42,457 nt of DNA from a bacterium (GTDB lineage Bacteria; Chloroflexota; Chloroflexia; Chloroflexales; Kallotenuaceae): assembly GCA_016781505.1 (NCBI GenBank), contig JADDQF010000111.1, forward strand, positions 1-42,457. Direction: 5' to 3'. The translations under genes were made by a program, and so were the position numbers. Of this stretch, positions 15,924 through 25,082 are shown piece after piece; the first letter of the stretch is position 1; every line of letters begins with the position of its first letter. The notes beneath the pieces are model-generated. The model searched no databases. It was not told where the DNA came from and worked only from the letters and a program-made list of their open reading frames with translations.

Positions 15924-15929
15924 TATAAT
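15924..15929 (+). promoter_or_regulatory. -10 box ahead of uvrB
   Basis: A consensus TATAAT lies 50 nt before the uvrB ATG, downstream of the terminator. No good -35 at normal spacing is present; GTGACA at 15906 is too close (12 nt). I see no palindromic LexA-type box in the leader. Confidence 0.4.
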
Positions 15930-15979
15930 ACAAGCAGTGTAAAGCTTTTCCAACCCTCCTGGACCAAAGGATTGTGTGC

Positions 15980-18133
15980 ATGCCTCCTTTTCGAGTCAAC
16001 GCCCCGTATCAGCCAACGGGCGACCAACCCGCTGCCATTCAACAGCTGGTCGATGGCCTCCAAAACGGGCTTAAGCAGCAAACGCTGGTAGGTGCCACAG
16101 GTACCGGCAAAACGGCGGTGATGGCGTGGATTGTGGAACAGGTTCAGCGGCCCACCCTGGTCATGGCGCACAACAAAACCTTGGCCGCACAGCTCTACGC
16201 GGAGTTCAAAGAATTCTTTCCCGATAACGCGGTCTCATACTTCGTTTCCTACTACGACATGTACACGCCGGAGGCCTATGTGCCATCCAAGGATTTGTAT
16301 ATCGAGAAGGAAGCGCAGATCAACGAGGAGATCGACCGGCTCCGGCATGAGGCGACACAAGCGCTGTTGTCGCGCAAAGACGTATTGATTGTGGCGTCGG
16401 TCTCGGCGATCTATGGTCTGGGCTCACCCCAGGATTATGGACAAGTAGCCCTGCCGCTCCGCACCGGCGAGGTGCGCAATCGCGACAAGATTTTACGTCA
16501 ACTGATCGATCTCCAGTTCGAGCGCAACGATATCGACTTTCACCGCGGCACCTTTCGAGTACGGGGCGATACGCTTGAAATCTTTCCCGCCAATGCGGAA
16601 ACGGCGTATCGCATCGAGTTTTGGGGGGACGAGATCGAGCGGATGGTCGAGGTCGATCCGCTTACCGGCGAGCTGCTGGTCGAAAAGAAAGCGATCGACA
16701 TCTTTCCGGCCAAGCACTTCATCACCACGGGCGAAAAGCTGCAGCTGGCGATCCGCGATATTCAGGCCGAGCTCGAAGAGCGGATCAAGGAGCTGGAGGC
16801 CGACGGCAAGCTGCTGGAAGCCCAGCGACTGCGCCAGCGCACGCTGTACGACCTGGAGATGATGGCGGAAATGGGGTACTGCTCCGGCATTGAAAACTAC
16901 AGCCGACACATGGATCGGCGGCAAGAGGGGCAGACACCGTGGACGCTGCTGGACTACTTTCCGGATGACTTTCTGCTGTTTGTGGACGAGTCGCATATTT
17001 CAGTGCCGCAGGTTCGGGGCATGTTCAACGGCGACCGCAGCCGCAAGCAAACGCTGGTGGACTTTGGCTTTCGGCTGCCAAGCGCACTCGACAACCGGCC
17101 CTTAACCTTTGACGAATGGACCCAGCATCTGCACCAGGTAGTCTACGTCTCGGCAACGCCCGGCCCGTATGAGCTTGAGCACTCAGAGCGCATGGTCGAG
17201 CAGATCATCCGGCCAACCGGGCTGCTCGATCCGGTCATCAACGTACGGCCCTCGCGCGGGCAGATCGACGACTTGCTGGGCGAGATCAAGCAGCGGGTGG
17301 AGGCCCAGCAGCGCGCATTGGTGACCACGCTAACCAAGCGCATGGCCGAGGATTTGGCAGATTATCTCAAGGAAATGGGCATTCGCACCCAGTATCTGCA
17401 CGCCGATATCGATACGATCGAGCGGGTGGAGATCTTGCGCGATCTGCGGCTGGGCGTTTATGATGTGGTGGTAGGTATCAACCTGCTGCGTGAAGGATTG
17501 GACCTGCCCGAGGTTTCCCTGGTTGCGATCCTGGATGCCGACAAAGAAGGCTATCTGCGCTCCGCCTCCGCGTTGATCCAAACGGTTGGGCGGGCAGCAC
17601 GCCATGTGGACGGCACCGTCATCATGTATGCGGACAGCGTAACTCGCTCCATGGATCTGGCGATTAAAGAAACACAGCGTCGCCGCGATATCCAGAGCGC
17701 CTACAACCGGCAGCATGGTATCGAGCCGCGTGGTATTGTTAAGCAGATCCGGGATTTGACGAACCAGCTCAAGCGGGTAGCCGAAGAACAAGCGCCCTAT
17801 ATCGTCGGCCAAGGTGGTGATATCGCCATTCCCAAGGACGAGCTGCTCAAGATGATCAAAGAGCTTGAAAAGCAGATGAAGGATGCGGCCAAGAACCTGG
17901 AGTTCGAGAAAGCAGCACTGCTGCGCGATCAGGTCGTCGAGTTTCGTCGTACCTTGGCGCTTGAAGACACCACAGCTCTGCTGGAAAGTGTGCACGAGCG
18001 GCCCAACGGCCCAACGCCAACTGCAACCCCCAGTGCAACCGGCGCGTCTAAGGCAACAAGCACGAGCCGTGGCGGCAAGCCAACCGCCAAGAGCCGGAGC
18101 ACTGCGCCGCACAGTGGAGGGCGCCGCCGGTAA
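15980..18133 (+). CDS. uvrB: UvrABC excinuclease subunit B
   Basis: 717 residues. UvrB is the DNA-damage verification helicase that hands nicked lesions between UvrA and UvrC. The N-terminus has the family pattern [17 protein letters not shown] and Walker A GATGTGKT (38-45). The beta-hairpin region ([21 protein letters not shown]) that clamps the strand follows. Walker B-like [16 protein letters not shown], and motifs V/VI ([26 protein letters not shown]) complete the helicase. The C-terminal UVR domain ([22 protein letters not shown]) is intact. The last 45 or so residues are a low-complexity Ser/Thr/Pro/Ala tail ending in GGRRR, longer than usual. The ATG start has AAAGGA 8 nt upstream. Confidence 0.98.
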   Translation: MPPFRVNAPYQPTGDQPAAIQQLVDGLQNGLKQQTLVGATGTGKTAVMAWIVEQVQRPTLVMAHNKTLAAQLYAEFKEFFPDNAVSYFVSYYDMYTPEAYVPSKDLYIEKEAQINEEIDRLRHEATQALLSRKDVLIVASVSAIYGLGSPQDYGQVALPLRTGEVRNRDKILRQLIDLQFERNDIDFHRGTFRVRGDTLEIFPANAETAYRIEFWGDEIERMVEVDPLTGELLVEKKAIDIFPAKHFITTGEKLQLAIRDIQAELEERIKELEADGKLLEAQRLRQRTLYDLEMMAEMGYCSGIENYSRHMDRRQEGQTPWTLLDYFPDDFLLFVDESHISVPQVRGMFNGDRSRKQTLVDFGFRLPSALDNRPLTFDEWTQHLHQVVYVSATPGPYELEHSERMVEQIIRPTGLLDPVINVRPSRGQIDDLLGEIKQRVEAQQRALVTTLTKRMAEDLADYLKEMGIRTQYLHADIDTIERVEILRDLRLGVYDVVVGINLLREGLDLPEVSLVAILDADKEGYLRSASALIQTVGRAARHVDGTVIMYADSVTRSMDLAIKETQRRRDIQSAYNRQHGIEPRGIVKQIRDLTNQLKRVAEEQAPYIVGQGGDIAIPKDELLKMIKELEKQMKDAAKNLEFEKAALLRDQVVEFRRTLALEDTTALLESVHERPNGPTPTATPSATGASKATSTSRGGKPTAKSRSTAPHSGGRRR

Positions 18134-18223
18134 CACAGGCTAAACAGCTGCCTGCGGTTTGGGCAGCCGCGGCACAACAATTGGTGTTGCCCCGCTCCGG
18201 CAGTTACATCTTGGGAGAGCGTT

Positions 18224-19531
18224 GTGGCCGTCCAAGTGTGGATCGGCGAAAAGCCGGATAATCCAAACGAGCGCAAAGCGATCATCGCTTTAGCCAACGG
18301 TCTTGACCGTTTGGAAGGGCTGTATGTGATGATCGCTAATTTCAGCGTGGGCGGACGCGCGATTGATCTGGTCATCCTTAAGTCTGACGCGATCTTTATC
18401 ATGGAATTGAAACACGTTGACGGGCAAGTCTTTGGCTCGGTCAACGGCAAGTGGAAAGTTGTCAGCAAAAGTGGCTCTACCAAGGAGCTGAATCCCGGCC
18501 GTAAAAATCCGTACGGACAGGTAGTTAATTACTTCTACAACTTCACCAACTTCCTGAACGACCATAAAACCGAGATCGTATCGCCCCAAAAGGCAAGCAA
18601 TATTGATTTTAGGGCTGCCAAGCGGGTGATCGTGCTGGTGCCCACGGTTGAGCCAGGCTCGGAGATCGATCTTGATTGGAAAGTGCAAGTCAAGGGGCTG
18701 GACGAGCTGCCGACCTATCTGCTGACCGAGCGATCCAGCGGCATAGAGCTGTCGGACGACGAGCTGCAGCGCATTCCCAAACTACTTCACTGCGAGCCGT
18801 GGCAGGAGCTTAACAACTTGCTGGCGGGCGTGATGCCGGCCTGGGCTGCCACCCCATCGGAGCCGCAGGTGCCCTTACCGCCGGCCGAGCCAGAGCCTCC
18901 CGTTCAAGCACCTCCTCCTCCTGCGGCGCCCTGGTGGCAAACGGCGCTGCGCGGAGCCAACAGCTGGACAGGCGGGGTGCTGACTGTGTTTGTGCTGCTG
19001 GCCTTGGTCTGGACACTGGCAGCGCTACAGCCACTCCGTCCGACGAGTAATGAGCCGATTAACCAAGCGACAATCGGCCCCGTGCCTACAATCCCTGAGG
19101 GTGGACTGCCGGAGAACGTGGTGAACGGTGTGGCCGAAGTGCATCAACGCGTGGCGCGACGCTGGGATCGGCAACAAGCTAAATGGATCGGCGCCGACGA
19201 AGAAAGCGCGGATATTCTGGTAACGCTTGAAACGGTAGATTTCAACAACGGCAACATTCGGCTGAGCTGGACCATCGAAAACCGCCGTAATGTGCCCGCG
19301 AAAATGGCGCTTGTGCCCGAAAACATTGTGATCGCCGACAACCAAGTCAAGTATCTGATCGACGCGACGCGCTCTGATCCTGTTGGAGTTGTGGAAGTGA
19401 AACGTGGCGGCAAGCAAACCGCGACCGTTGTTGTGCCCCAAGCGGTGCGGCCGAATGCCATAACATTGAAGATCGGTCTTGTGAGTCAGCCCTTCGGTGG
19501 GGCAAGCTGGATCGTCAACGTGCCGCAATAA
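18224..19531 (+). CDS. Membrane-anchored NERD-domain (nuclease-related) protein
   Basis: 435 residues from GTG 18224 (GGAG 6 nt upstream). The NERD domain, a PD-(D/E)XK-like fold, occupies about 1-130: D49 in AIDLVIL, then E61-L-K63 in FIMELKHV, giving the D...ExK catalytic pattern. A conserved-looking helical region runs to about 200. Next comes a very Pro-rich linker (209-236), one transmembrane helix (about 250-270) and an extracytoplasmic domain of some 160 residues with beta-strand character (VTLETVDFNNGNIRLSWTIENR). The nuclease-like part should therefore be cytoplasmic and tethered to the membrane. It lies 90 nt after uvrB and could be co-transcribed. The role is unknown; NERD proteins are suspected in DNA processing. 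Confidence 0.82.
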   Translation: MAVQVWIGEKPDNPNERKAIIALANGLDRLEGLYVMIANFSVGGRAIDLVILKSDAIFIMELKHVDGQVFGSVNGKWKVVSKSGSTKELNPGRKNPYGQVVNYFYNFTNFLNDHKTEIVSPQKASNIDFRAAKRVIVLVPTVEPGSEIDLDWKVQVKGLDELPTYLLTERSSGIELSDDELQRIPKLLHCEPWQELNNLLAGVMPAWAATPSEPQVPLPPAEPEPPVQAPPPPAAPWWQTALRGANSWTGGVLTVFVLLALVWTLAALQPLRPTSNEPINQATIGPVPTIPEGGLPENVVNGVAEVHQRVARRWDRQQAKWIGADEESADILVTLETVDFNNGNIRLSWTIENRRNVPAKMALVPENIVIADNQVKYLIDATRSDPVGVVEVKRGGKQTATVVVPQAVRPNAITLKIGLVSQPFGGASWIVNVPQ

Positions 19532-19966
19532 CCTACCAACGTGAGCACAACCTGCGCTAACCCGCCGAAAATCCCCCTGTTATCAGCTGTTTCCCGAATA
19601 CCCCCGCAGGCTTAACGTGTCATAACAGCCCCACGCACTCGCTTGCTCAGTGATATGCCAAACCGCTTGGTATGGACACACATCTTGGAATCGGGTTTGC
19701 AAAATGCTCCACCGGTTCCCACTCTGCATGTTGTCGGATCGCCTGCCCAATAGCACCACCATGTGCGTGTGCCGCTTGCTCCCAGCATCAAAGATGGATT
19801 CTTGGGCCACAGGTTGCTATAGCGCTTGTGGTAGGGCTCCAGCGATTCGCGAGTTTTGCCGCGGCTATCCACCCGATGGATAGCATTCGGCATACAATGA
19901 AATGATGGTGATCCTGCGAGGAAATATAATGCATCGGTTGGCAATATCCGGAAAGGAGCTGCGGAG
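19532..19966. other. Intergenic region, possibly a decayed gene
   Basis: The 435 nt between the NERD and ZIP-like genes. The open frames on both strands (up to 110 codons) are rich in Cys, Trp and His and lack family features, so I do not call genes. A minus-strand stretch (about 19640-19800) reads HTHMVVLLGRRSDN...WSILQTRFQDVCPYQAVW. It faintly recalls the IS1-type transposase pattern V-V-x-G-D-R-S ... W ... Y-x-C ... Y-x-x-F-W, but the frame breaks on both sides. No terminator or promoter was recognised. Confidence 0.35.
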
Positions 19967-20704
19967 ATGATGCATCCGTTGATAGCTTTGCTTGCTGCGG
20001 CTAGCCTCGCGGTTGCTCATGTTGTTGCCGACCAGCTGCGTTTTTTGTCTGGAACACCCCGCAGTCGCTGGCTGTCGATTGCGGGAGGTGTGTCTGTCGC
20101 CTATGTGTTTTTACACTTGCTACCAGAGCTCGGCGCAGGGCAGGAAGTCGTTGCTGAAGCCGCTGGCGAAGCGTTAGCCTTTCTCGAACATCATGTTTAT
20201 CTGATTGCGCTGTTGGGGCTAGCGATCTTCTACGGCTTAGATCGAGCTGCGGTCCATTCGCGACGTCAATCGCAAGCCGAAGGTGAAGCAGACGAAACCG
20301 AGCAAGGAGTTTTCTGGCTCCACATGGCATCATTCGGCGTGTATAACACGTTGATCGGCTACTTACTGGTACATCGTGAACAGGAAAGCATGATTGGATT
20401 CTTGCTGTTTGTGATCGCCATGGCTTTGCATTTTGTGGTGAACGACTATGGACTCCGAGAACACCATAAGCGCGACTATGATCGAAGTGGCCGTTGGGTA
20501 TTAGTTGCTACGCTTTTTCTGGGCTATGGTCTCGGCCTGGTTTTCACGCTGGCGGAAGCAACGATTGCTATACTTGTCGCCTTCCTCGCGGGCGGCATCA
20601 TCCTGAATGTACTCAAGGAAGAGTTACCCGAAGAGCGCGCCAGCCGCTTTTCAGCGTTTGCACTCGGAGCCGGACTGTACGCCGTCCTTTTGCTGGCCCT
20701 ATAA
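19967..20704 (+). CDS. ZIP-fold-like integral membrane protein
   Basis: 245 residues with about seven hydrophobic helices. The layout recalls ZIP metal transporters: an early helix with FLHLLPELGAG (ZIP proteins often have H-x-x-P-E there), a His-flanked helix (LEHHVYLIALLGLAIFYGLD), a charged cytoplasmic loop (RRQSQAEGEADETEQG), then LHMASFGVYNTLIGYLL and a final FLAGGIILNVLKEELPEE. The canonical ZIP metal site (HNxxD / HExPH) is not present, replaced by HMASFGVYN and HFVVNDYGLREHH, so transport of a metal is uncertain. The ATG is preceded by AAAGGAG 8 nt upstream. It is 96 nt ahead of the ion-channel gene and probably co-transcribed. Confidence 0.7.
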   Translation: MMHPLIALLAAASLAVAHVVADQLRFLSGTPRSRWLSIAGGVSVAYVFLHLLPELGAGQEVVAEAAGEALAFLEHHVYLIALLGLAIFYGLDRAAVHSRRQSQAEGEADETEQGVFWLHMASFGVYNTLIGYLLVHREQESMIGFLLFVIAMALHFVVNDYGLREHHKRDYDRSGRWVLVATLFLGYGLGLVFTLAEATIAILVAFLAGGIILNVLKEELPEERASRFSAFALGAGLYAVLLLAL

Positions 20705-20800
20705 CCAGGTCGACAACACAATTCTGCTAGCCGCTCAATGTGCAAACGGCCGCCAGCAGAAGCTCAGCAGTGGAATATGGGAAATTACGGAGAGCGGAGG

Positions 20801-21694
20801 ATGAGGACACAACCGGAACATGACTCCCAGCAACAGTTGAAGCATGAGCGCTGGGCATTACTTGAACAGATCAACGCGCTAACCGACAAACCAATGATTG
20901 TGCTGTCATTTATCTGGCTTGCACTCCTTATTCTCGACTTCACGGGCGGACTGAGTCCATTTCTGCAAACAGTCAGCTACATTCTTTGGGGCTTGTTCAT
21001 CCTTGATTTTGCCATCGAATTCATGATTGCTCCGCACAAGCTCGACTATTTGCGACGAAATTGGTTAACTGCTGTCTCGTTGCTGTTGCCGGCACTCCGC
21101 ATCCTGCGTATTTTTCGGGCCCTGCGAGTGCTGCGCGCCGCACGCGCGCTCCGCTCAATCAGCTTGCTCCGCTTAGTCACCTCGCTCAATCGGGGCATGC
21201 GCGCGGTCGCCAAAACAATGGGGCGACGGGGCATTGGGTATATCGCTTCGTTGACGCTCATTGTGACGTTTGCGGGAGCAGCAGGCATGTACGCGTTTGA
21301 AAGCCCCGCCGCTCTGAGCGAAGCACAGATAGAGGCAACTGGGCTGGTTAACTACGGCGAGGCCGTTTGGTGGACAGCGATGATCATGACAACCATGGGC
21401 TCGGAATACTGGCCCAAAACGGGAGAGGGCCGCATACTGGGCTGGCTTCTGTCACTGTATGCGTTCGCGATCTTTGGCTATATCACCGCTACAATCGCCA
21501 GCTACTTTGTCGGCCAAGATGCGGCCGGCGATCAAGCGGAAGGCACCGGCGCGCTAAGTGCGCAGGAGACGGCAACGTTGAGGCATGAGATTGCCACACT
21601 TCAAGCCCACGTTGCTGCCTTAACTCACGAGCTACAGCGAGGCCGAGCTGTTTCCTTGACCTCATCCACCGATCAGCCCATGGACAAGCGGTAA
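20801..21694 (+). CDS. Voltage-sensor-type 6-TM ion channel with non-canonical filter
   Basis: 297 residues of the ion transport (PF00520) family. S1-S3 span about 32-78. S4 (100-124) is an Arg ladder: RILRIFRALRVLRAARALR. The S5, pore and S6 region covers about 145-236. The pore helix VWWTAMIMTTMG aligns with the WW..TTVG of K+ channels, but the filter reads T198-M-G-S-E-Y-W-P205, not TVGYGD. K+ selectivity is therefore unlikely; an acidic E202 at the mouth fits a cation-permeable pore (inference). The cytoplasmic tail (about 253-285) is a short coiled coil, ALSAQETATLRHEIATLQAHV, which could set the tetramer. The start is ATG 20801, GGAG 6 nt upstream; ATG 20777 is an alternative. Confidence 0.85.
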   Translation: MRTQPEHDSQQQLKHERWALLEQINALTDKPMIVLSFIWLALLILDFTGGLSPFLQTVSYILWGLFILDFAIEFMIAPHKLDYLRRNWLTAVSLLLPALRILRIFRALRVLRAARALRSISLLRLVTSLNRGMRAVAKTMGRRGIGYIASLTLIVTFAGAAGMYAFESPAALSEAQIEATGLVNYGEAVWWTAMIMTTMGSEYWPKTGEGRILGWLLSLYAFAIFGYITATIASYFVGQDAAGDQAEGTGALSAQETATLRHEIATLQAHVAALTHELQRGRAVSLTSSTDQPMDKR

Positions 21695-21778
21695 GCAATG
21701 GTGCTCGATTAAGCACGGGCGGCCCTACCGCGCTACAATAAGGAGGAGAAACCCAAGTTCCGCGCGAAAGGCAGCAGC

Positions 21779-22609
21779 ATGGACACCTTCCAGCATTCCG
21801 ATACCCAAAATAAGGCAATTCCAACAACCAAGCCCGACGGTTGGGCTACGTGGCGAGCCCTGCCGCGGCAGCTGATTAGCCCACAATGGCGCTGGCAAAC
21901 CCTGATTGTGATTGTGATTGCCTTTGGTTTCATCCGCCTGGGCATGTGGCAACTGCAGCGCCTCGGGGAACGACGAGTCCAAAACGCAGTGATCGCCAGC
22001 CGCACCGTGCAACCGGCCCTTCCGATTACGGGCGCAGCGGTGGATGTGGCAGCCCAAGAGCACCGCCGAGTGCGGGTTCGGGGAACCTTTGATTATGCCA
22101 ACGAGATTGTGCTCCGTACGCAATCGCGCAACGGCGTGGCCGGCGTTGAAATCATAACTCCGCTCCGCATCGCGGGCAGCGATCAGCATGTACTCGTCAA
22201 TCGAGGCTGGGTACCGCTGCTGCAATACGATGCAAGGGCATTGCAGCAATATGCAGTTCCAGGCGAAGTTGAGATCGAGGGCATTCTGCGCAAACCACAG
22301 CCGCGAACCACAGCCATCGGACCAATCGACCGCCAACCCTCAAGCGGCAGATTAGAAACATGGTTCCGGGTGGATGTGGCGCGCATCGCCGAGCAGGTGC
22401 CGTATCCGCTGCTCCCATTTTTTATTGAACAGCTGCCAGTGCCGGACGCACCTGCGCTTCCCGATCCCCAACCCGACATTCAACTTGCCGAGGGCTCGCA
22501 TTTGAGCTATGCCATTCAATGGTTTTCATTCGCCGGAACTGGATTAGCTGGATATGCCACCCTGGTTGCCACACGCACACGAAAGGATGCAGCGCCAACA
22601 AGCGCTTGA
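21779..22609 (+). CDS. SURF1-family cytochrome oxidase assembly protein
   Basis: 276 residues with the SURF1 plan. The N-terminal helix (about 41-58, TLIVIVIAFGFIRLGMWQLQRL) carries the family's G-x-WQ-x-x-R. A soluble domain follows with YRRVRVRGTFDY-like RRVRVRGTF, GVAGVEIITPLRI and VLVNRGWVP, then a C-terminal helix with HLSYAIQWFSFAG. SURF1 helps insert heme into subunit I of heme-copper oxidase. No oxidase or heme-A genes lie nearby, so its partner is elsewhere. It is the last gene of a plus-strand run and converges on the Asp-box gene, with only 45 nt between stops. Confidence 0.92.
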   Translation: MDTFQHSDTQNKAIPTTKPDGWATWRALPRQLISPQWRWQTLIVIVIAFGFIRLGMWQLQRLGERRVQNAVIASRTVQPALPITGAAVDVAAQEHRRVRVRGTFDYANEIVLRTQSRNGVAGVEIITPLRIAGSDQHVLVNRGWVPLLQYDARALQQYAVPGEVEIEGILRKPQPRTTAIGPIDRQPSSGRLETWFRVDVARIAEQVPYPLLPFFIEQLPVPDAPALPDPQPDIQLAEGSHLSYAIQWFSFAGTGLAGYATLVATRTRKDAAPTSA

Positions 22610-22654
22610 CCACGGTTAACAGCTTTGGAGGTGACCGGCTCAGCCTGGAACGCT

Positions 22655-24235
22655 CTATTCGTTCTCGATTGCCTCGGGTGCTGGGCTTCGATTGTGCCTG
22701 GCTGGTCCCGCTTCACGCACCGCGTAGGGCAAGCCCCAGTGCTCGTCCTGGATCGAGGCCGAGTACACCTCCTGCTGGCCGTCGCGTGTTTCGTTCCAAA
22801 AGAGCTGGACCTCGGTATCATCCGACACAAGGGCTTGATAATCGCCATAAAAGCCAGCGTCGCCGGCGAGGGGTAAGCCGACAGTGGGATCGGACGCAAC
22901 GTTCGTTACGCGCAGCTCGCTCCAAGTAACTCCCCCGTCGGTTGAACGGCCCGCATAGGTGTGCACGAGGAGGTCAGCGGGATCGTCCCGCCGATCAAAC
23001 CACTGCACAAAGACCTCGCCATTGGCGTCAGCCGCTACCCATGGCTGGAATTGGTCGTTTGTGATATCGCCATTAATCACCACGGGCGCTTGCCAGGTAG
23101 CGCCGCCATCTGTCGAGCGGCTAAACAGAACATCCGCATCACCTAAACGCCCGTCATCCCAAACCAAGTACAGTGTTTGCGGTCGGCGAGGATCGGCGGC
23201 GAGCGCCGGCAGCACAAAGCTGCGGCGTAAATTGCCGTTCAGCGGATCGACATTGCGGAAGGCCAGGCCGTGCCGCGGTGGCGTAAAGCTGAAACCGCCA
23301 TCCACGGACACGCTCGACTCGAAGTAGCTGCCGGATAAGTTGCTCCATACCACATACACTTCGCCGCCCGAACCGACCGTCACCACCGGCCCTTGCCGTG
23401 CCACGCGCTCATCTGCAGCCAACACCCGCGGTTCTGACCATGTTGCACCGGCGTCGGTCGACCGTGCAAACAATATTCGGTACGTGTCGTCGACGATCTG
23501 CACCCAAGCCGTGTACAGGTTGCCGTCATGTGGTCCACCGGAAAGATCAACAGCCAGCCACTGCTTATCGTTAAAGCCGCGGGCGTCATCCGACACAAGC
23601 AGCGGCTGCCCCCATGTAGTGCCTCCATCCACCGATTTATACAGGTACAACGACGAGGCCGAGCGAGAACCGCGCGTAGCTGCCAGCACTTCGACATAGG
23701 CCGTGCCCGCGTTGTCAAAGGCGACAACCGGATCCGACGTTACCTCGAACTGTTCCAGGCCGGGTAAATGCCCATTGTCGGTCCAGGTCTGTCCACCATC
23801 TTGCGTGACGTACGTTCCGATCCGAAATTGGTAGCTGGCATTGTCGGTGAACATTTTGGAAGCGCCCACCATATTTTCGCTGTTCCGGGGGTTCCGGGCC
23901 AGCGTGACCTCGCTGTGTCCGGTAAAGCGGCCCGCACTAACACGCACGTTCGGCGCTTCAGCCAATTGGGCTGGCCGTGGAGCAGCAGCTAAAGCCGTGG
24001 GCGACGGAGCAATTGTGGGCGCTGGCGGAGAAGTAGCATTCGCAGTCGGAACTGCAGCCTGAGCCCGTAAGCTCGCCGTCGCAGCGGGGGCTGAGCTAGC
24101 CGAAGTCGGGCGACTGGTGACGAACTGCGCCTGCACGCTGTACCAGGCCAGCGCCCCACCTAGCACAACCAGGCCGAGCAGGCAAAAGGTGCGGATAGCG
24201 CGACCGATCGTTTGTCGCGTTGATTGTTGCTGCAT
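22655..24235 (-). CDS. Secreted Asp-box (BNR) beta-propeller, sialidase-like
   Basis: 526 residues. Residues 14-36 are a hydrophobic signal/anchor, followed by an 80-residue Ala/Pro/Thr/Ser-rich linker (SSAPAATAS..., SPPAPTIAPSPTA). The propeller then shows five Asp boxes, TQDGGQTW, SVDGGTTW, STDAGATW, STDGGATW and STDGGVTW, plus a degenerate SVDGGFSF: a six-bladed fold as in sialidases. The sialidase FRIP motif and Arg triad are not evident (only FRIGTY near the first blade). It is better called a sialidase-like or glycan-binding exoprotein. It is probably displayed on the surface through the N-terminal anchor. The ATG start has GGAG 11 nt upstream. Confidence 0.85.
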   Translation of the reverse strand: MQQQSTRQTIGRAIRTFCLLGLVVLGGALAWYSVQAQFVTSRPTSASSAPAATASLRAQAAVPTANATSPPAPTIAPSPTALAAAPRPAQLAEAPNVRVSAGRFTGHSEVTLARNPRNSENMVGASKMFTDNASYQFRIGTYVTQDGGQTWTDNGHLPGLEQFEVTSDPVVAFDNAGTAYVEVLAATRGSRSASSLYLYKSVDGGTTWGQPLLVSDDARGFNDKQWLAVDLSGGPHDGNLYTAWVQIVDDTYRILFARSTDAGATWSEPRVLAADERVARQGPVVTVGSGGEVYVVWSNLSGSYFESSVSVDGGFSFTPPRHGLAFRNVDPLNGNLRRSFVLPALAADPRRPQTLYLVWDDGRLGDADVLFSRSTDGGATWQAPVVINGDITNDQFQPWVAADANGEVFVQWFDRRDDPADLLVHTYAGRSTDGGVTWSELRVTNVASDPTVGLPLAGDAGFYGDYQALVSDDTEVQLFWNETRDGQQEVYSASIQDEHWGLPYAVREAGPARHNRSPAPEAIENE

Positions 24236-24323
24236 CGTTAAACCTGCTCCCGTTTCATGCTCAGGCTTAACTGTACCGGAGCTTGCTTAGCGTAGGCTAA
24301 GAGCGACGCAGCCAAAGGTAGGG

Positions 24324-24830
24324 CTAGCACGCTCGACCATTCGGAGGCAAGTGCTGAGCTTTCCAGCGCCCGCCGCGGTTATGCAAGCCCCACACCATGC
24401 ACTCCAATAGATGATTGCCACGATAATCTTTGGGAGGCAGCACGATTTCGTTGTGGGTCAGCGTTCGTAGCAGCTCGGTAAGTGGCGCGGCATGCGAAAA
24501 CAGTGCAACCACTCGCACATCCGACTGCGCTAGCGCTGCCCGTAGCATACGCACATTGACATCGGCCGCAGCTTCGCCAGGCTGCTGTTCACGCAGATCG
24601 TCGTCAATGTGCAAATCCATATTTAATGCCGCAGCCAGGGGTTCAGCCGTCATGGTGCAACGGCGCAAAGGCGAGCTGACCAGCCGCTCAATCCCAACCT
24701 GGCGCAGCATCGGTACAAGCGCCGCAGCCTGCGCGAGGCCATGCTCGGTTAGCCCAGGACCGGGCGGAACATGATACGGAACGGGGGCGTTATAGTGGGG
24801 CTGGGCATGGCGAATCAGATACAAATACAT
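24324..24830 (-). CDS. Histidine phosphatase (phosphoglycerate-mutase-like)
   Basis: 168 residues from ATG 24830, AGGAAA 8 nt upstream. The longer in-frame extension upstream is Arg/Cys-rich and not protein-like. The N-terminal YLIRHAQPHYN carries the phospho-acceptor His (H8), SSPLRRCTMTAEPL the phosphate-binding Arg, and H113 in ALFSHAAPL the second His. LTEHGLAQA and DLREQQPGE fit the family. Likely a small-molecule or sugar phosphate phosphatase; the substrate is unreadable. It sits between the Asp-box gene and speA on the same strand, but the speA terminator separates it from speA. Confidence 0.9.
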   Translation of the reverse strand: MYLYLIRHAQPHYNAPVPYHVPPGPGLTEHGLAQAAALVPMLRQVGIERLVSSPLRRCTMTAEPLAAALNMDLHIDDDLREQQPGEAAADVNVRMLRAALAQSDVRVVALFSHAAPLTELLRTLTHNEIVLPPKDYRGNHLLECMVWGLHNRGGRWKAQHLPPNGRAC

Positions 24831-25024
24831 CGTGTATGTTTCCTGTGTTTCTCGTTTCGGATGGTCTCCGCACCAGATACGGAGAGCGCCCCTCCGTCGC
24901 TTGATCGTACCATCCCCAGGGCGGACTGTCACCATCAGTTCGCCTAAGCTGTGCCTACTTCTTTGACGGGGCAACCGAGCCGAAACATGCCTGATCGCGC
25001 TGCAACAGGCCGGCATCCATTCAC

Positions 25025-25058
25025 AAAAAAGAAGGAACGTGCTTGACCACGTTCCTTC
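25025..25058 (-). terminator. Intrinsic terminator of speA
   Basis: On the minus strand, a perfect 11-bp stem (25058-25048 with 25041-25031, loop of 6 nt) is followed immediately by six T residues (25030-25025). It starts 25 nt after the speA stop codon. One of the clearest terminators in the window. Confidence 0.92.
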
Positions 25059-25082
25059 CAACGATTAATAGACTAAGCTACC

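Noticed and set aside
15906-15929. GTGACA / TATAAT as a full uvrB promoter
   Set aside because: The spacer is only 12 nt, too short for sigma70. Only the -10 box is reported.
19640-19800. IS1-type transposase fragment on the minus strand
   Set aside because: About 40 residues weakly match the G-D-R-S ... W ... Y-C ... W spacing, but frames break on both sides and there are no terminal repeats. A BLASTX search against ISfinder would decide; not called as a feature.
24831-25061. Longer N-terminus for the histidine phosphatase
   Set aside because: The 77-codon extension is Cys/Arg-rich without family similarity and overlaps the speA terminator; the catalytic RHA motif starts properly at ATG 24830.
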